Shown here: positions 46,894 to 57,025 of the stretch, piece after piece
Position numbering within the stretch: the first letter of the stretch is position 1
Layout of the letters: each line of letters begins with the position of its first letter
From: Sorghum bicolor
Taxonomy: Eukaryota; Streptophyta; Magnoliopsida; Poales; Poaceae
DNA: 64,000 bases
Direction of reading: 5' to 3'
Assembly (NCBI RefSeq): GCF_000003195.3
Contig: NC_012873.2
Span: forward strand, 48,207,166-48,271,165
Notes under the pieces: model-generated
The model's input: only the letters and a program-made list of their open reading frames with translations
Told to the model about the DNA's origin: nothing
The model's database searches: none
Translations under genes and position numbers: made by a program

Positions 46894-49428
46894 ATGAATA
46901 GAAGACATCTTCCAGGAAATTTTGTTGACAATCCCGAAGCATTATTCAAGAAGACGAGAGCCAAGAAGAGATCATCAACACTTCAGCAAGAAGCTTCATC
47001 CAATCAAGAAGATCACCGGAACTTGTCTTCAGAGTTCGAAGCCATGGCGAACAAATCAATCCGCGAGTTCTCAGCTCCCACTACGGACAACATCCGCACT
47101 GGACCTGCTGCAGAGATCGATGGCAACTTTGAGCTCAAGCCTGGACTTATCAACATGGTGCAATCCAACCAGTTCTGTGGGAAGGCACATGAAGATGCTA
47201 GTGCTCATTTACAACACTTCCTGGAGATTTGCAACACATTCACCATAGCAGGAGTTTCCAAAGACGCTATACTACTTCGCCTCTTTCCTTTCTCACTGTT
47301 AGGAAGAGCGAAGCAGTGGTTCTACGCTACAAAGGAGAAGAATACTACGTGGGCACTCTGCTCAACAAACTTCCTGGCTAAGTTCTTTCCCATGGGCAAG
47401 ACCAATGCTCTCCGTGGGAAGATTACAAGTTTTCAGCAACAAAATGATGAATCTGTTCCAGAAGCATGGGAGCGCTTTCCAGACTACATCCTAGAATGTC
47501 CCCATCATGGAATGGAGAGTTGGCTATTGATGCAGACATTCTATCATGGGCTCAGCAACAGTGCCCGAGAGACTATGGATGCTGCAGCTGGAGGAGCATT
47601 CTTATCACTTAATATACCACAAGCCACAGCTCTTGTGGAGAAGATGGCATCCAATCAAAGCTGGAATGAAGAGAGGACCCAGACACGCAAGAGAGGTGGA
47701 GGTATGCATCAGCTGAAGGAGGTAGACATGCTGTCTGCAAAGCTAGACCTGCTCATGAAGAAGCTCGACGATAGAGCTGGAGACAAGAAAGAAGTTATGC
47801 ACATCTACGATTCTCACATGACTTGTGAGGAGTGTGGAGACACTGGACACTCAGGCAACCACTGCCCTGAGATACTTGAGGATGTGAACTACATCAACAA
47901 CAACAACTACTACTACTACAACCGTCCTCAACAAAATCAAGGTTGGAATCAACAGAGGCCTAACTACTCAGGTAATTATCAAGGTAACAATTCTTACAAC
48001 ATCAATAATAATTTTCCACCTTTGAGAGAGTTAGTGTCTAATCAAGGAAAGCTAATGGATAATCTATCTAAGAAATTGGCATCTAATGATAAAATGCTAG
48101 AAAATATAAATAATAGAATGGATAATTTCTCTACTGCCATCAAGAATCAAATTAGCTTTAATAAAATGATTGAATCTCAGTTAAATCAAATAGCTGCTGC
48201 TGTTCCTACTACTAACCCCGGTATACCATCACAACCGGAAGGATTAGAATCTGCAAATCTTGTAGACGTGTTTGATGCAGGTAATTGGAGTAACCCCGTC
48301 AATGAATTTTCGACTGACTGTCTGCCGGTCAAGAGAGGCGATCCAGGACGCCCCGTCATCCCGATCTCTATCGGCATGGTGGATGTCCCAGAAGCACTCT
48401 GTGACTTTGGCTCCAGTGTCAACATTATACCCAGGGTACTCTATGAAAAATTCTTTACATATCCTTTATTAGAGACAACCATGTGTTTGCAGTTTGCAGA
48501 TCAGACGATAACTTTTCCAAAAGGAATAGTGAGGAACCTTTGTGTCCGAGTTGGTACCTTGTATGCCCCAGCAGACTTCGTAGTGGTAGAGACTGGAAAT
48601 GATGAGAGAGCACCTATCATCTTAGGGAGGCCATTCTTGAACACCACGGGAGCTATCATCTACGCCAGTGCTGCCAAGATCAGTTTCTACGTCAAAGGGA
48701 ACAAGGAGACATTTTTCTTCAAGAACAAGACTACACAAATTCCAAATCAATCCAGACGTGAATCAAGGAAGAGGACCAACAGGAGGAACAGGAACAAGCA
48801 AGTGTGGACCGAGTCAGCTAAGATGGTCACTGTAGTCCATGGAGGCCAAGATCACCAACTGAAGTCACCATTTTTGACCAAGAAGGACGACCCAGGAATG
48901 CCAAGCATTTACTGCTCCATAAACGGATACAACTTCTACAAGACGATTTGCGACACCGGATCAGGCGTCAACATAATGGCCGCAGTCACCTATCGGCTCT
49001 TGTTCGGAACCATGCCACTAAGACCAACATACATTCAACTCCAGATGGCAGATCAGACATTTCGAGAAGTTAAAGGAATAGTATCTGATGTCCCAGTCAA
49101 AATAGACGATCACTTTGTCTACACAGACTTTCAAGTTGTTGACATGGGAGAAGATGAATATGATCCACCCATCATCCTTGGAAGACCGTTCCTCAGCACC
49201 GTTAAAGCAATTATCTATATTGGAACCGGAGAAGTCCATATGCACTTCCCCTCAGAGAAGGTACGCCGTTATTTTACTGACCCTGACTATATCGTTGAAG
49301 AATCTAAGCAGGTCAGAAAGAGACGCAACCGCAACCAGAGGAGGCAGATCATCAAGGACGGATGGGCAGACTATGAAGGAGAAGTTGTAAGGTCAGAAGA
49401 CGTAGAGTTTAAACAGAATTATCCATAG
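46894..49428 (+). CDS. gag: C2 Gag with CCHC knuckle and two retropepsin-like domains
   Basis: 844 codons from ATG 46894, which opens MNRRHLPGNF. Gag core about 75-260 (GRAKQWFYATKE). CCHC knuckle 311-324. Asn/Tyr/Gln-rich linker 333-372. First retropepsin-like domain about 487-600 with CDFGSSVNI (503-511) and IILGRPFL. Basic linker. Second retropepsin-like domain about 668-780 with CDTGSGVNI (686-694) and again IILGRPFL. The protein would form particles and process itself; particle enzymes must come from another element. The stop TAG at 49426-49428 stands where C1 has GAG; the ancestral frame probably ran to TGA 49534-49536. So even this copy lacks about 36 C-terminal residues. Confidence 0.92.
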   Translation: MNRRHLPGNFVDNPEALFKKTRAKKRSSTLQQEASSNQEDHRNLSSEFEAMANKSIREFSAPTTDNIRTGPAAEIDGNFELKPGLINMVQSNQFCGKAHEDASAHLQHFLEICNTFTIAGVSKDAILLRLFPFSLLGRAKQWFYATKEKNTTWALCSTNFLAKFFPMGKTNALRGKITSFQQQNDESVPEAWERFPDYILECPHHGMESWLLMQTFYHGLSNSARETMDAAAGGAFLSLNIPQATALVEKMASNQSWNEERTQTRKRGGGMHQLKEVDMLSAKLDLLMKKLDDRAGDKKEVMHIYDSHMTCEECGDTGHSGNHCPEILEDVNYINNNNYYYYNRPQQNQGWNQQRPNYSGNYQGNNSYNINNNFPPLRELVSNQGKLMDNLSKKLASNDKMLENINNRMDNFSTAIKNQISFNKMIESQLNQIAAAVPTTNPGIPSQPEGLESANLVDVFDAGNWSNPVNEFSTDCLPVKRGDPGRPVIPISIGMVDVPEALCDFGSSVNIIPRVLYEKFFTYPLLETTMCLQFADQTITFPKGIVRNLCVRVGTLYAPADFVVVETGNDERAPIILGRPFLNTTGAIIYASAAKISFYVKGNKETFFFKNKTTQIPNQSRRESRKRTNRRNRNKQVWTESAKMVTVVHGGQDHQLKSPFLTKKDDPGMPSIYCSINGYNFYKTICDTGSGVNIMAAVTYRLLFGTMPLRPTYIQLQMADQTFREVKGIVSDVPVKIDDHFVYTDFQVVDMGEDEYDPPIILGRPFLSTVKAIIYIGTGEVHMHFPSEKVRRYFTDPDYIVEESKQVRKRRNRNQRRQIIKDGWADYEGEVVRSEDVEFKQNYP

Positions 49429-51698
49429 GAGATTGAAGCACCGAGTCAGGTATGGAAAATGAAGATAACTATACAAGAAGAGGAGGCGCTGCCGGAAGTA
49501 CCGACTACGCCACCCAACGAACCTCAGGACGATTGAGAAAATGGAGAGTCCCGTTCGGAGGACTTAAAAACACCGAACGCCTTGCCAAGAGGTAAACTTG
49601 GTAGTTATCCTTTCCCTTTCAATTATTTTAAATAGTTTACTTAGTTAATCATATTTATACTATCTTAAAAATAAAAGAAAATAAAAATGTGAAAAACAGT
49701 AAGCCCCATGTGAGTAGACAAGTGGCATAAAACCCATAAGTACATTCACTGTGGTGGCATAAAAATAAAATAAATATTTTTCTGCTTTATAAAAATAAAA
49801 ATAAAAATATAAAAACAGAGAGTAATATTTATTAAGGAGTCTCAAGATGATGAAGGCTATATATTTGTGCTAACACTTAATCAGTTCCACAAGCTTTGTT
49901 GTCTATTTTGAGCTCCACAGAATTCAAGAAGACTAGCAGACGGAGGACATTCTAATCGCTGTCAGAATGCTGCTGACTTTCAACTACACCTGTGCCACCT
50001 GCTAGCTACATCGAGAGAAATTACGTCAAAATTCAGCTTGGGGGAGAGCACCCCCATTTATTCCGATAAGTATTTTTATCTATCTTTATACTTATATTAT
50101 TTTAGAATATTAAAGTACATAACTATGGAAAAACCAAATAAAGATTTTATGCTTATATATATATGTCTTTTGCTTAGTGTGTTTAATAAATAAATAAAGT
50201 GGCTATGCTAATCTATATCTAAATAAAACTTAAGCATGGATATGATGAAAAGTTGCTCTGCCTAATTTGCACATTTTAAGTTCTCTCTCAAGTTTAGATA
50301 TAACTGTTATAATTTAAAGCTTGCTCTAGACCTAAACTTGTGGGATGAAAACTTGATCTGAAGTCTAAGTTGTTAACGGATACGATATGGAAAGGCTGAG
50401 TTGCTGTTTATCTGTTCCTAGAGATGCTAGAATTCTGGAGAATTTTATCTTTGAAAATCTTTAAAATGTTGCATGATGAGTTCCTGTATGATGAGAGTTT
50501 AAATTCCTACCACAGCCATATATACATGCTTGCTAGACCTTGAGCCACACATTTATTATTTACTGCTTATGAGCATTGAGTGTGGTCAAGCTGTGTAGAC
50601 CCTTAGGAGCTTGTCATGTGGTTAAATCAAGATTTCACTTGCACGTTCACTCATATATGCTACTTCTACTCCGGAAGTACCATCCACATATATCCACCCA
50701 TTCCATCTCCAGAACCACCTGAAAATATTCTACTCCTAATCCAGGAGAGAATAACCAAAAATATTTCTGTTTTTCCCTTGTGAAGTAAATGCTCAAGTTA
50801 TCTTGTTACTACCACTTGCTATATTATCTCAAGAGATGAATGCTCTAAAAAAAAAGAGAAGGAAAAAAAAAGGAGAAATAATATGAGGAAATAAAAAGGA
50901 GCAAGTGCTCGGAACCTCGGAAAAAAAAAGGAAAAGAGTGAGACGAGAGGTAAAAATGGACAAGTGTCCGACAGTAGAATTAGGGGTGCAAGATACCCAC
51001 CTGAGAGAAAAGAAAAAAGAAGAGCATCTCATTCTCCTCATAAAGTTTCAAAAGCAAGGAAGGTATGTATCCCCTTAAAGAGCAAAAGTAGAATTAGACT
51101 TCCATCACCATCATCACCATACACCATTCATTCGCCACACATGCACATCTTGATTAAACTTATTGACTTGTTACTTTGGATCCATGGTTTGACTATGCAA
51201 TAAATGTCTTGTAAGTATGTATACTTTATCTCCCACCTATGAGCTCCAGATATTAAAGCCTTATTAGAGTAGGGTGAGAGAGAAGATAATGTCATTATGC
51301 TTTATACCACAAATACCACATATCTTGAGAGAAGGCATATACCATCAATGCCTTGGTAAGGATCCAAAAATACCACAAAAGAGAGACCTGAGAGAATCAT
51401 ACAAGGAATCTCTGAGTTTTATTTGAAAATCTGCAAAAACCCCAGAGCTATAGCTGATCAAGAATAAGAGACATGGCACTTGGCTAGACTGTTCTATCTT
51501 TTAACCACTCAAGACAGAAGTGACAGTTACAAGTCCCATGGTGTAGGTAAAGTAAGTAAGTTTTAAGTCTTGACAGTTTACTCTTACCTAGAGATGAGAT
51601 CTTATTTAAAAGCATGTGTACCGTCAAATTTTTAAAGATAGTGCAACTACTTATGATCCATAGCTGAGTCTATCCTTGCTCAGGGACGAGCAAGAGGT
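49429..51698 (+). other. C2 long 3' noncoding region
   Basis: About 2.27 kb, collinear with C1 7492-9622, with A-runs and small length changes. A read-through of the gag frame covers the first 108 bases. No polymerase or integrase motifs are found. Confidence 0.8.
50039..50056 (+). other. G-tract hairpin resembling the polypurine tract (C2)
   Basis: TGGGGG-AGAGCA-CCCCCA, identical to C1 7998-8015. Confidence 0.5.
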
Positions 51699-51713
51699 AA
51701 GCTTGGGGGAGTT
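51699..51713 (+). other. C2 polypurine tract
   Basis: AAGCTTGGGGGAGTT directly before the 3' LTR. Confidence 0.85.
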
Positions 51714-53367
51714 TGTTGACGGTCCTTAAGTATCAAATTTAATTATCAAATAAATAAAGAAAAGGATCCAAATGAAATAAAGATCTAGACTTAGGGTTTT
51801 ATCTGACAGAATTCCACGAGTTTTGGTGTTTGTCTATTTCTGCAGGGAGTTATCAGGAAATATGGAAGAAAGGCCCACATGTCAGGATTACGTAAAGATA
51901 TTAACGTGTTGCGCAATTATCTTACATCTAGAAGACTCCAGAAGCCACGAGACCGAAGCGGAGGCGAAACGGGGCCAGACCCTGGGCGGCCGCCCAGTTG
52001 GTCAGGGCGCCCGCCCACCTCTGGAGTCCAATCAGGACTCTGCTTTGCGGGAGATCTCCACCGACCTAAAGGATGAATCTAAACCATACAATCTATGTCG
52101 GTTTGATCCAAGGGCCCATATTCACTTGAAGGGACTATAAAACAAGACCCCCTGGCCCCTGGAGGAGAGAGCCTCTCAACCCTAATTCATTGTTCCATGA
52201 AGGGAGAAGAAGCCTCTGATCAAGATTAGAGCCACCACATCAATTAGATATCTAGATTAGCATAGCTACATAAGATTAGAACTAGAAGGAGTCAATCTTC
52301 GATTGGTTTCCGGATCTGTCAGGAGGATTCTTGGTAATTCTCTAATTGTGCTTCTAATTGCTTTCTAATTATCTTTGTTCTTCAATATTATGAATATGAC
52401 TTTGTTCTACTTCAATATATTGCTTATGACTTTGCTCTACTTGCTTATATTCAAGATTATATTGTTCTTAGTTTATCATAGTTATGCACTTGGCTTAGTT
52501 AGATACGATCTATATACATGCTTAGGATCGTATAGCGTTTATCCATCGGATCCATGGGTAAATGATAGATATTGTGTAGGCGTGGTGCTTATACCGTATT
52601 TATCTGCGATTGTACCCAATATGCCAGATCGTGGGGTAGTTCGTGATAGTGACAGCTTCATTGATTCTTATATAGTCCCCCTCTTGTGTATTGGGCTGGC
52701 AGAGCAACATTATTACAGGGGAGTGATTGCTATGTTTCTCATATTCCTTGCTAATATCACTATGCATGGGCGTAGTCTTGTCTCGCAATGATTGCTAAGT
52801 ATGCTTGCACTAACTATGATATGCTAGACTATATAGTTAAGAATAACTTAGGGAATATTCTTGTAGTTCGTTCTAATACCATGCTAATGACTTTCTAGAG
52901 TATCTAATTGAGGTGCTTATCACATTTATTATGTGGCTAGATCAGATTAGTTATCCTTGTCACTATTATCATTTCATATATCTTTTATGTGACACTTATC
53001 CCTGTATGAAGAGTTAGATATAATGTTCTCAATTATACATGCAATGATAGATACTCAATCTCATATTCTATTCTGTAATCAATAGTGATGATTGCTAATC
53101 CCTTCCCAGTGGTAAAAATATAAATAACAATACCTGGAATACTTCCCGGTTAAAATGCTGCATCGGTATTAATCTGTGCGCTTGCAAATCCCATTCATTA
53201 TTTATTTAGAAGAGCAAATGCATATTTCAATACCGCGTCTCTTATATCATGCTGGGGATGACAACTTGGCTTAAGTGGTGTGAGGGATAGGTTTGGCATT
53301 TTTGGCACCGTTGCTAGATTTAGAGAACTTAGTCTACTTTTAGTAATGATGTTAAGAATACCCAACA
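51714..53367 (+). repeat. C2 3' LTR
   Basis: 1654 bp, same length as the 5' LTR. The TATA box is at 52136-52142. It ends CCCAACA before the right GTTCT. Confidence 0.94.
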
Positions 53368-53372
53368 GTTCT
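53368..53372. repeat. Target-site duplication of C2, right copy (GTTCT)
   Basis: Matches 45075-45079. Confidence 0.94.
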
Positions 53373-56295
53373 CACCCTTGCTTAGCCCTTCTCGCCTTTC
53401 GCGCTGCAACCTCCTTTTCTGTGTCTTGGTCAACCCCTCTGGACACCATGGAGGAAGTGGTCTTTGCCTTGCTGCTGGGCGATGATTTTTCCTTGACTCC
53501 ATCCGATGCGTATTGGCATCCCTGCAAAATATGAATTCGTCGGGAACCCGTGCATTAGCCATCTCCTCAAGTTCTTCCTGGTTCCTGGGAAAATACTGGA
53601 TATGATCACCAAGCCTGTCGTGTACACTGAGTCTGCCCCCCAGCCGATCATGGACGGATGCTCTCCCTCTAATCGGCCCATTGAAGCGCCGATCATTATC
53701 ACGATAGTTCCGATCGGACTTGTCGTACCGATCGTAACCGTTGCATTCAGGGCAATCTCTGACAGTAGGAAGCTTGATATTCTCTTCCTAGCAATGGATG
53801 AAGAACGGGCAATTCCAGTGGTCCCTATGCCGATTCCATTCATGTCGGCGTCTTTCCTCTTCCCGACGATAATCTTCTTGCTGGCGCCGGTACCGATCTT
53901 CTCATTGCTGCCAAGTTTCCCGAGGTCTTCTATGAGTTATAACGATGCCAGACCGAGGAGGCCTACCTGAACTGGTTCCTTCCTGAACCAAGCCCCTACC
54001 TCTTGCATCGGCAGTAGTAACTTGATGCTGAGGGTCTACCGATGCACTTTTCTCGGCTGCTTCCGATGTCAATACCTTGGCCTTTCCCTTGGCATCCAAC
54101 ATGTTTGTCGGGAAAGGATGTTGGTCTATCTTCATCGGCTTCTGGGTCTTGGAACTGTCAAACTTGATCCTCCCAGACTCTATAGCCGATTGCAGCTGCT
54201 GTCTGAAAACTTTGCATTCATTGGTGTCATGAGAAGTTGCATTATGCCACTTGCAATATTTCATCCTCTTCAACTCTTCAGCCGATGTGATTACGTGATT
54301 AGGAGACAGCTTGATCTGACCTTCCTGAAGTAAAAAATCAAATATCCTATCGACCTTAGCGGTGTCAAAAGCGAACTTCTCTGGTTCTTTCTGCCCAAAA
54401 GGACAAGACATCAGCTTCTTGTTCTTTACCCACTCTGCCAAGCCAATGACTGGTTCCTCATCAGAATCTGAGCTTGTTGCTTCATCAACAAATGATACCT
54501 TCTTGTTCCATGCTCTTTTGGGCTCGAAAGGCTTGATGTCTTGATCAGAGATCCTCTGCACCAGATGACTTAAGCTTTCAAACTCCTGAGAGGCATACTT
54601 ATCCCTGATGTGTGGCAATAAACCTTGGAAAGCCAAATCGGCTAGCTGCCGACCATCTAGAACCAGGCTATAACATTTATTTTTGACTTCCCGTATCCTC
54701 TGCACAAAACCTTCAACCGATTCATCATTGCGTTGTCTCAATTTGACCAAATCGGTGATCTTCTTCTCATGAACCCCAGAAAAGAAGTATTTGTGGAATT
54801 GCTTTTCCAGATCGGCCCAAGTAATCATTGAGTTAGGAGGTAGTGATATGAACCAGGTAAAGGCCGATCCAGACAATGACGATGAAAATAGACGAACCCT
54901 CAATTCATCCCTGTTACCGGCTTCTCCGCATTGAATGATGAACCTGTTGACATGCTCCATGGTTGACGTGTCGTCTTGCCCAGAGAACTTAGTAAAATCT
55001 GGCACCTTGTACCGATGTGGAAGTGGGATCAAATCATATGCGGGAGGATACGGTGTCCGATAAGAGTAAGTGTTGACTTTGGGTTTTATCCCAAATTGGT
55101 CTCTCATTACTTCAGCAATCTTATCGGCCCAGTACGCATCGGCCTCCTGCCGATGAGGAGGTTGCGGATCCGGCATCTGATGGTGAGCCTCCACGTGTCT
55201 GTTCGGTGTGCGATCTACACGGAACACTGGGTTGATCATCTGGCCTCCAACCTGTGGACCACCAAGCTGTTGCCCGCCAATCTGCTGTCCGACGAGCTGC
55301 TGCCCGAGATTCATTGGCTGGTTAGGGATCCCCTGATTCTGGAACCCGGGATAGATCTGTCCTTGCTAGAACCCTGTAGCCTGGTGACTCTGTTGGGGTG
55401 TTTGCGGAAAGACTTGCTGCCCAAGCCATCCATTATTAGCGTTCATCGGCATAGGCCCTGCCGATGACTAGTAATTGGGCATCATCATTGAATTGACATA
55501 CCCTGATTGAGCCATAGATCTCTGTTGCATCAGCATCGAGTCTGCCGATGCGTTAGGCATCTGGAACATTGGAGCTTGAGAATTGCCAGTGTGAGGTCTT
55601 GCAGTAGTAGTTGTAGTATACTGGGGACTCTGGTTCATCGGCATATTGGGAGGTGACGATGCTATAGGAGTCTTGCCTCTCATATCAGTCGTCTGCGATG
55701 TACCCGGCGTTAACTCTGGAGGCATGCCATAACCCCACCAGTTGGGAGGAGGGGTTAACCCTGTCATTGCCGATGCTAACAGATCTGTGGCAAGTTTAAT
55801 CTGCCCATCCGAAGTCTGAGGATTAGTTGTCATCGGCATGGACTGTCCACTGGTGACTCCTAACGTACTTGGTGGAACAGGAATCTCCATACCCGCAGCG
55901 GCCGTAGCAGCCGATGGAGCTGTGACCACTGGTGACTTTGGCTGGTGATAAGTGGGGCCCACATAATCTGGTGGGATTTGTCCTTCCTTGAAAGTTCTTG
56001 CCACGGCATTGAAAACCGTATTAGACAGTACACCAGCTTGATTGATTAAAGCGCGGTTGATCGCGCTGTCAACCATCTCTTGAAGCTTGCCAGGATTGGA
56101 CTCAAAAGTAACCTGCCGAGGAGCCGGCAGTGCATCCTTCTGAATCACCTCACCGCTCCTGTTCATGCTGAAGGACCTCAGGCATTGCTGCTTGTAATCC
56201 TCCATGGCTTTAGCAATAGCTTGCTTCTGCTCATCCTTGAGATTGGCTTCCGTCACGGGGATGACGTTCTCTTGATCAAACTCAGAGGTCGACAT
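53373..56295 (-). pseudogene. gag-pol: Element B gag (5' part of gag-pol), four stop codons
   Basis: The frame starts at ATG 56295 (MSTSEFDQEN). It passes a Pro/Gln/Met-rich region, then the retrotransposon Gag domain (about 54530-55060; HVNRFIIQCGEAG, GSAFTWFISLPPNS). It ends with a C..C zinc-binding region (CPFFIHC and CPEC, about 53744-53811) of the type found in RIRE2/Tat-like elements. Nonsense codons in the same frame: TAG 55468-55470, TAG 55366-55368, TGA 53902-53904 and TAG 53788-53790. The last replaces the Trp I expect after the second zinc-binding Cys. The frame then runs into the C2 insertion and continues at 45074. Confidence 0.9.
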
Positions 56296-56316
56296 GTTGA
56301 TCTTGATCTTGAATCG

Positions 56317-56334
56317 GTCCCACCAGGCGTGCCA
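56317..56334 (-). other. Element B primer-binding site
   Basis: On the - strand TGGCACGCCTGGTGGGAC begins seven bases after the LTR end. The position and form fit Tat-type elements of grasses. I do not assign the tRNA with certainty. Confidence 0.65.
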
Positions 56335-56341
56335 AAAGATG

Positions 56342-57020
56342 TGTTGGTGCAAAAGTTGATCTGCAAACACAAAGGGCTAATACCCGATTCAAACGTTAAG
56401 GCGTGCCAGCCGATTTGACCTTACTATCGGCAAAGATGGTAACTCGAATACTTTAGTCCTGACAACAGCGATGCGCCCAGATGTCACGGCTAAGATGTAC
56501 TCACGCGGAACTTGAGAACGCGCTGAGCTTAAGTCAACGAATTCCTAAGAACTCGTAATGAAAAAGAAAAGGTATGACGAAGTCGTCGAAAAAGTAGATA
56601 CTGGAATATGAGTAAAAACGTGTGTTTGATTGATTGATAGATATCTCATTACAAGGTCCTAGGGTCTATATTTATACCCTGCTCAAAGAGCTACAAGCAG
56701 ACACGATTAGAATTCGAATTCCAAATTACACGGAATCCGTATACAAAACGATTTAAATAACTAAGGAAATAACAAAGCTATCCCCCGTGACAAGCTGAAA
56801 CTCTTCCACAAACCGATCGGCAGCTTCCGGACTCTCCCTTCGTATCATCGGCAGACTCCCTTGTCATAGCCATCGGCACAGACACATCACCACCTATAAA
56901 CTTAGTCACGTTCAACCCCTCCTTCATCGGCAACCATCCTCATCGGCAACTCATCCTGTAGACAAAACACCGCCGTCTTACCCTGCCGGTCTGGACACGT
57001 GCCCAAAAACGGTGTCAACA
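56342..57020 (-). repeat. Element B 5' LTR
   Basis: 679 bp, uninterrupted. It differs from the split 3' LTR at about eight sites by eye. I count seven ATCGGC/GCCGAT motifs. Confidence 0.94.
56669..56676 (-). promoter_or_regulatory. TATA-like box of element B 5' LTR
   Basis: TATAAATATAG on the - strand, so transcription would start near 56640 and run through gag. Confidence 0.6.
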
Positions 57021-57025
57021 CTGAG
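57021..57025. repeat. Target-site duplication of element B, right copy (CTGAG)
   Basis: Matches 2589-2593. Confidence 0.95.

Larger units (their letters stand above)
45080..53367 (+). mobile_element. Element C2, Athila-like, Gag-protease only
   Basis: An 8288-bp sister of C1 with 1654-bp LTRs, tRNA-Asp primer-binding site, one nearly full-length gag-protease frame, about 2.2 kb of noncoding DNA and a polypurine tract. It is inserted in the gag-pol frame of B, opposite in orientation to B. Its LTRs differ at about fourteen sites by eye. No reverse transcriptase or integrase is present. Confidence 0.94.
2594..57020 (-). mobile_element. Element B, Tat-lineage Ty3/gypsy retrotransposon carrying an antisense gene
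   Basis: B begins TGTTGG and ends CAACA on the + strand and reads on the - strand. Its 5' LTR is 56342-57020, then primer-binding site, gag, protease, remains of RNase H, a second RNase H, integrase, an antisense PMD gene, polypurine tract and 3' LTR (2594-3033 plus 11296-11534). Both LTRs are 679 bp once the C1 insertion and its duplication are removed. The second, extra RNase H and the extra ORF between pol and 3' LTR are hallmarks of the Tat lineage. About 43.6 kb of this span is later insertions (C1, D, C2). B itself is about 10.8 kb. Confidence 0.93.

Noticed and set aside
3034..53367. C1 and C2 as the two ends of one large element
   Set aside because: Each has its own pair of LTRs, its own target duplication and a complete internal region.
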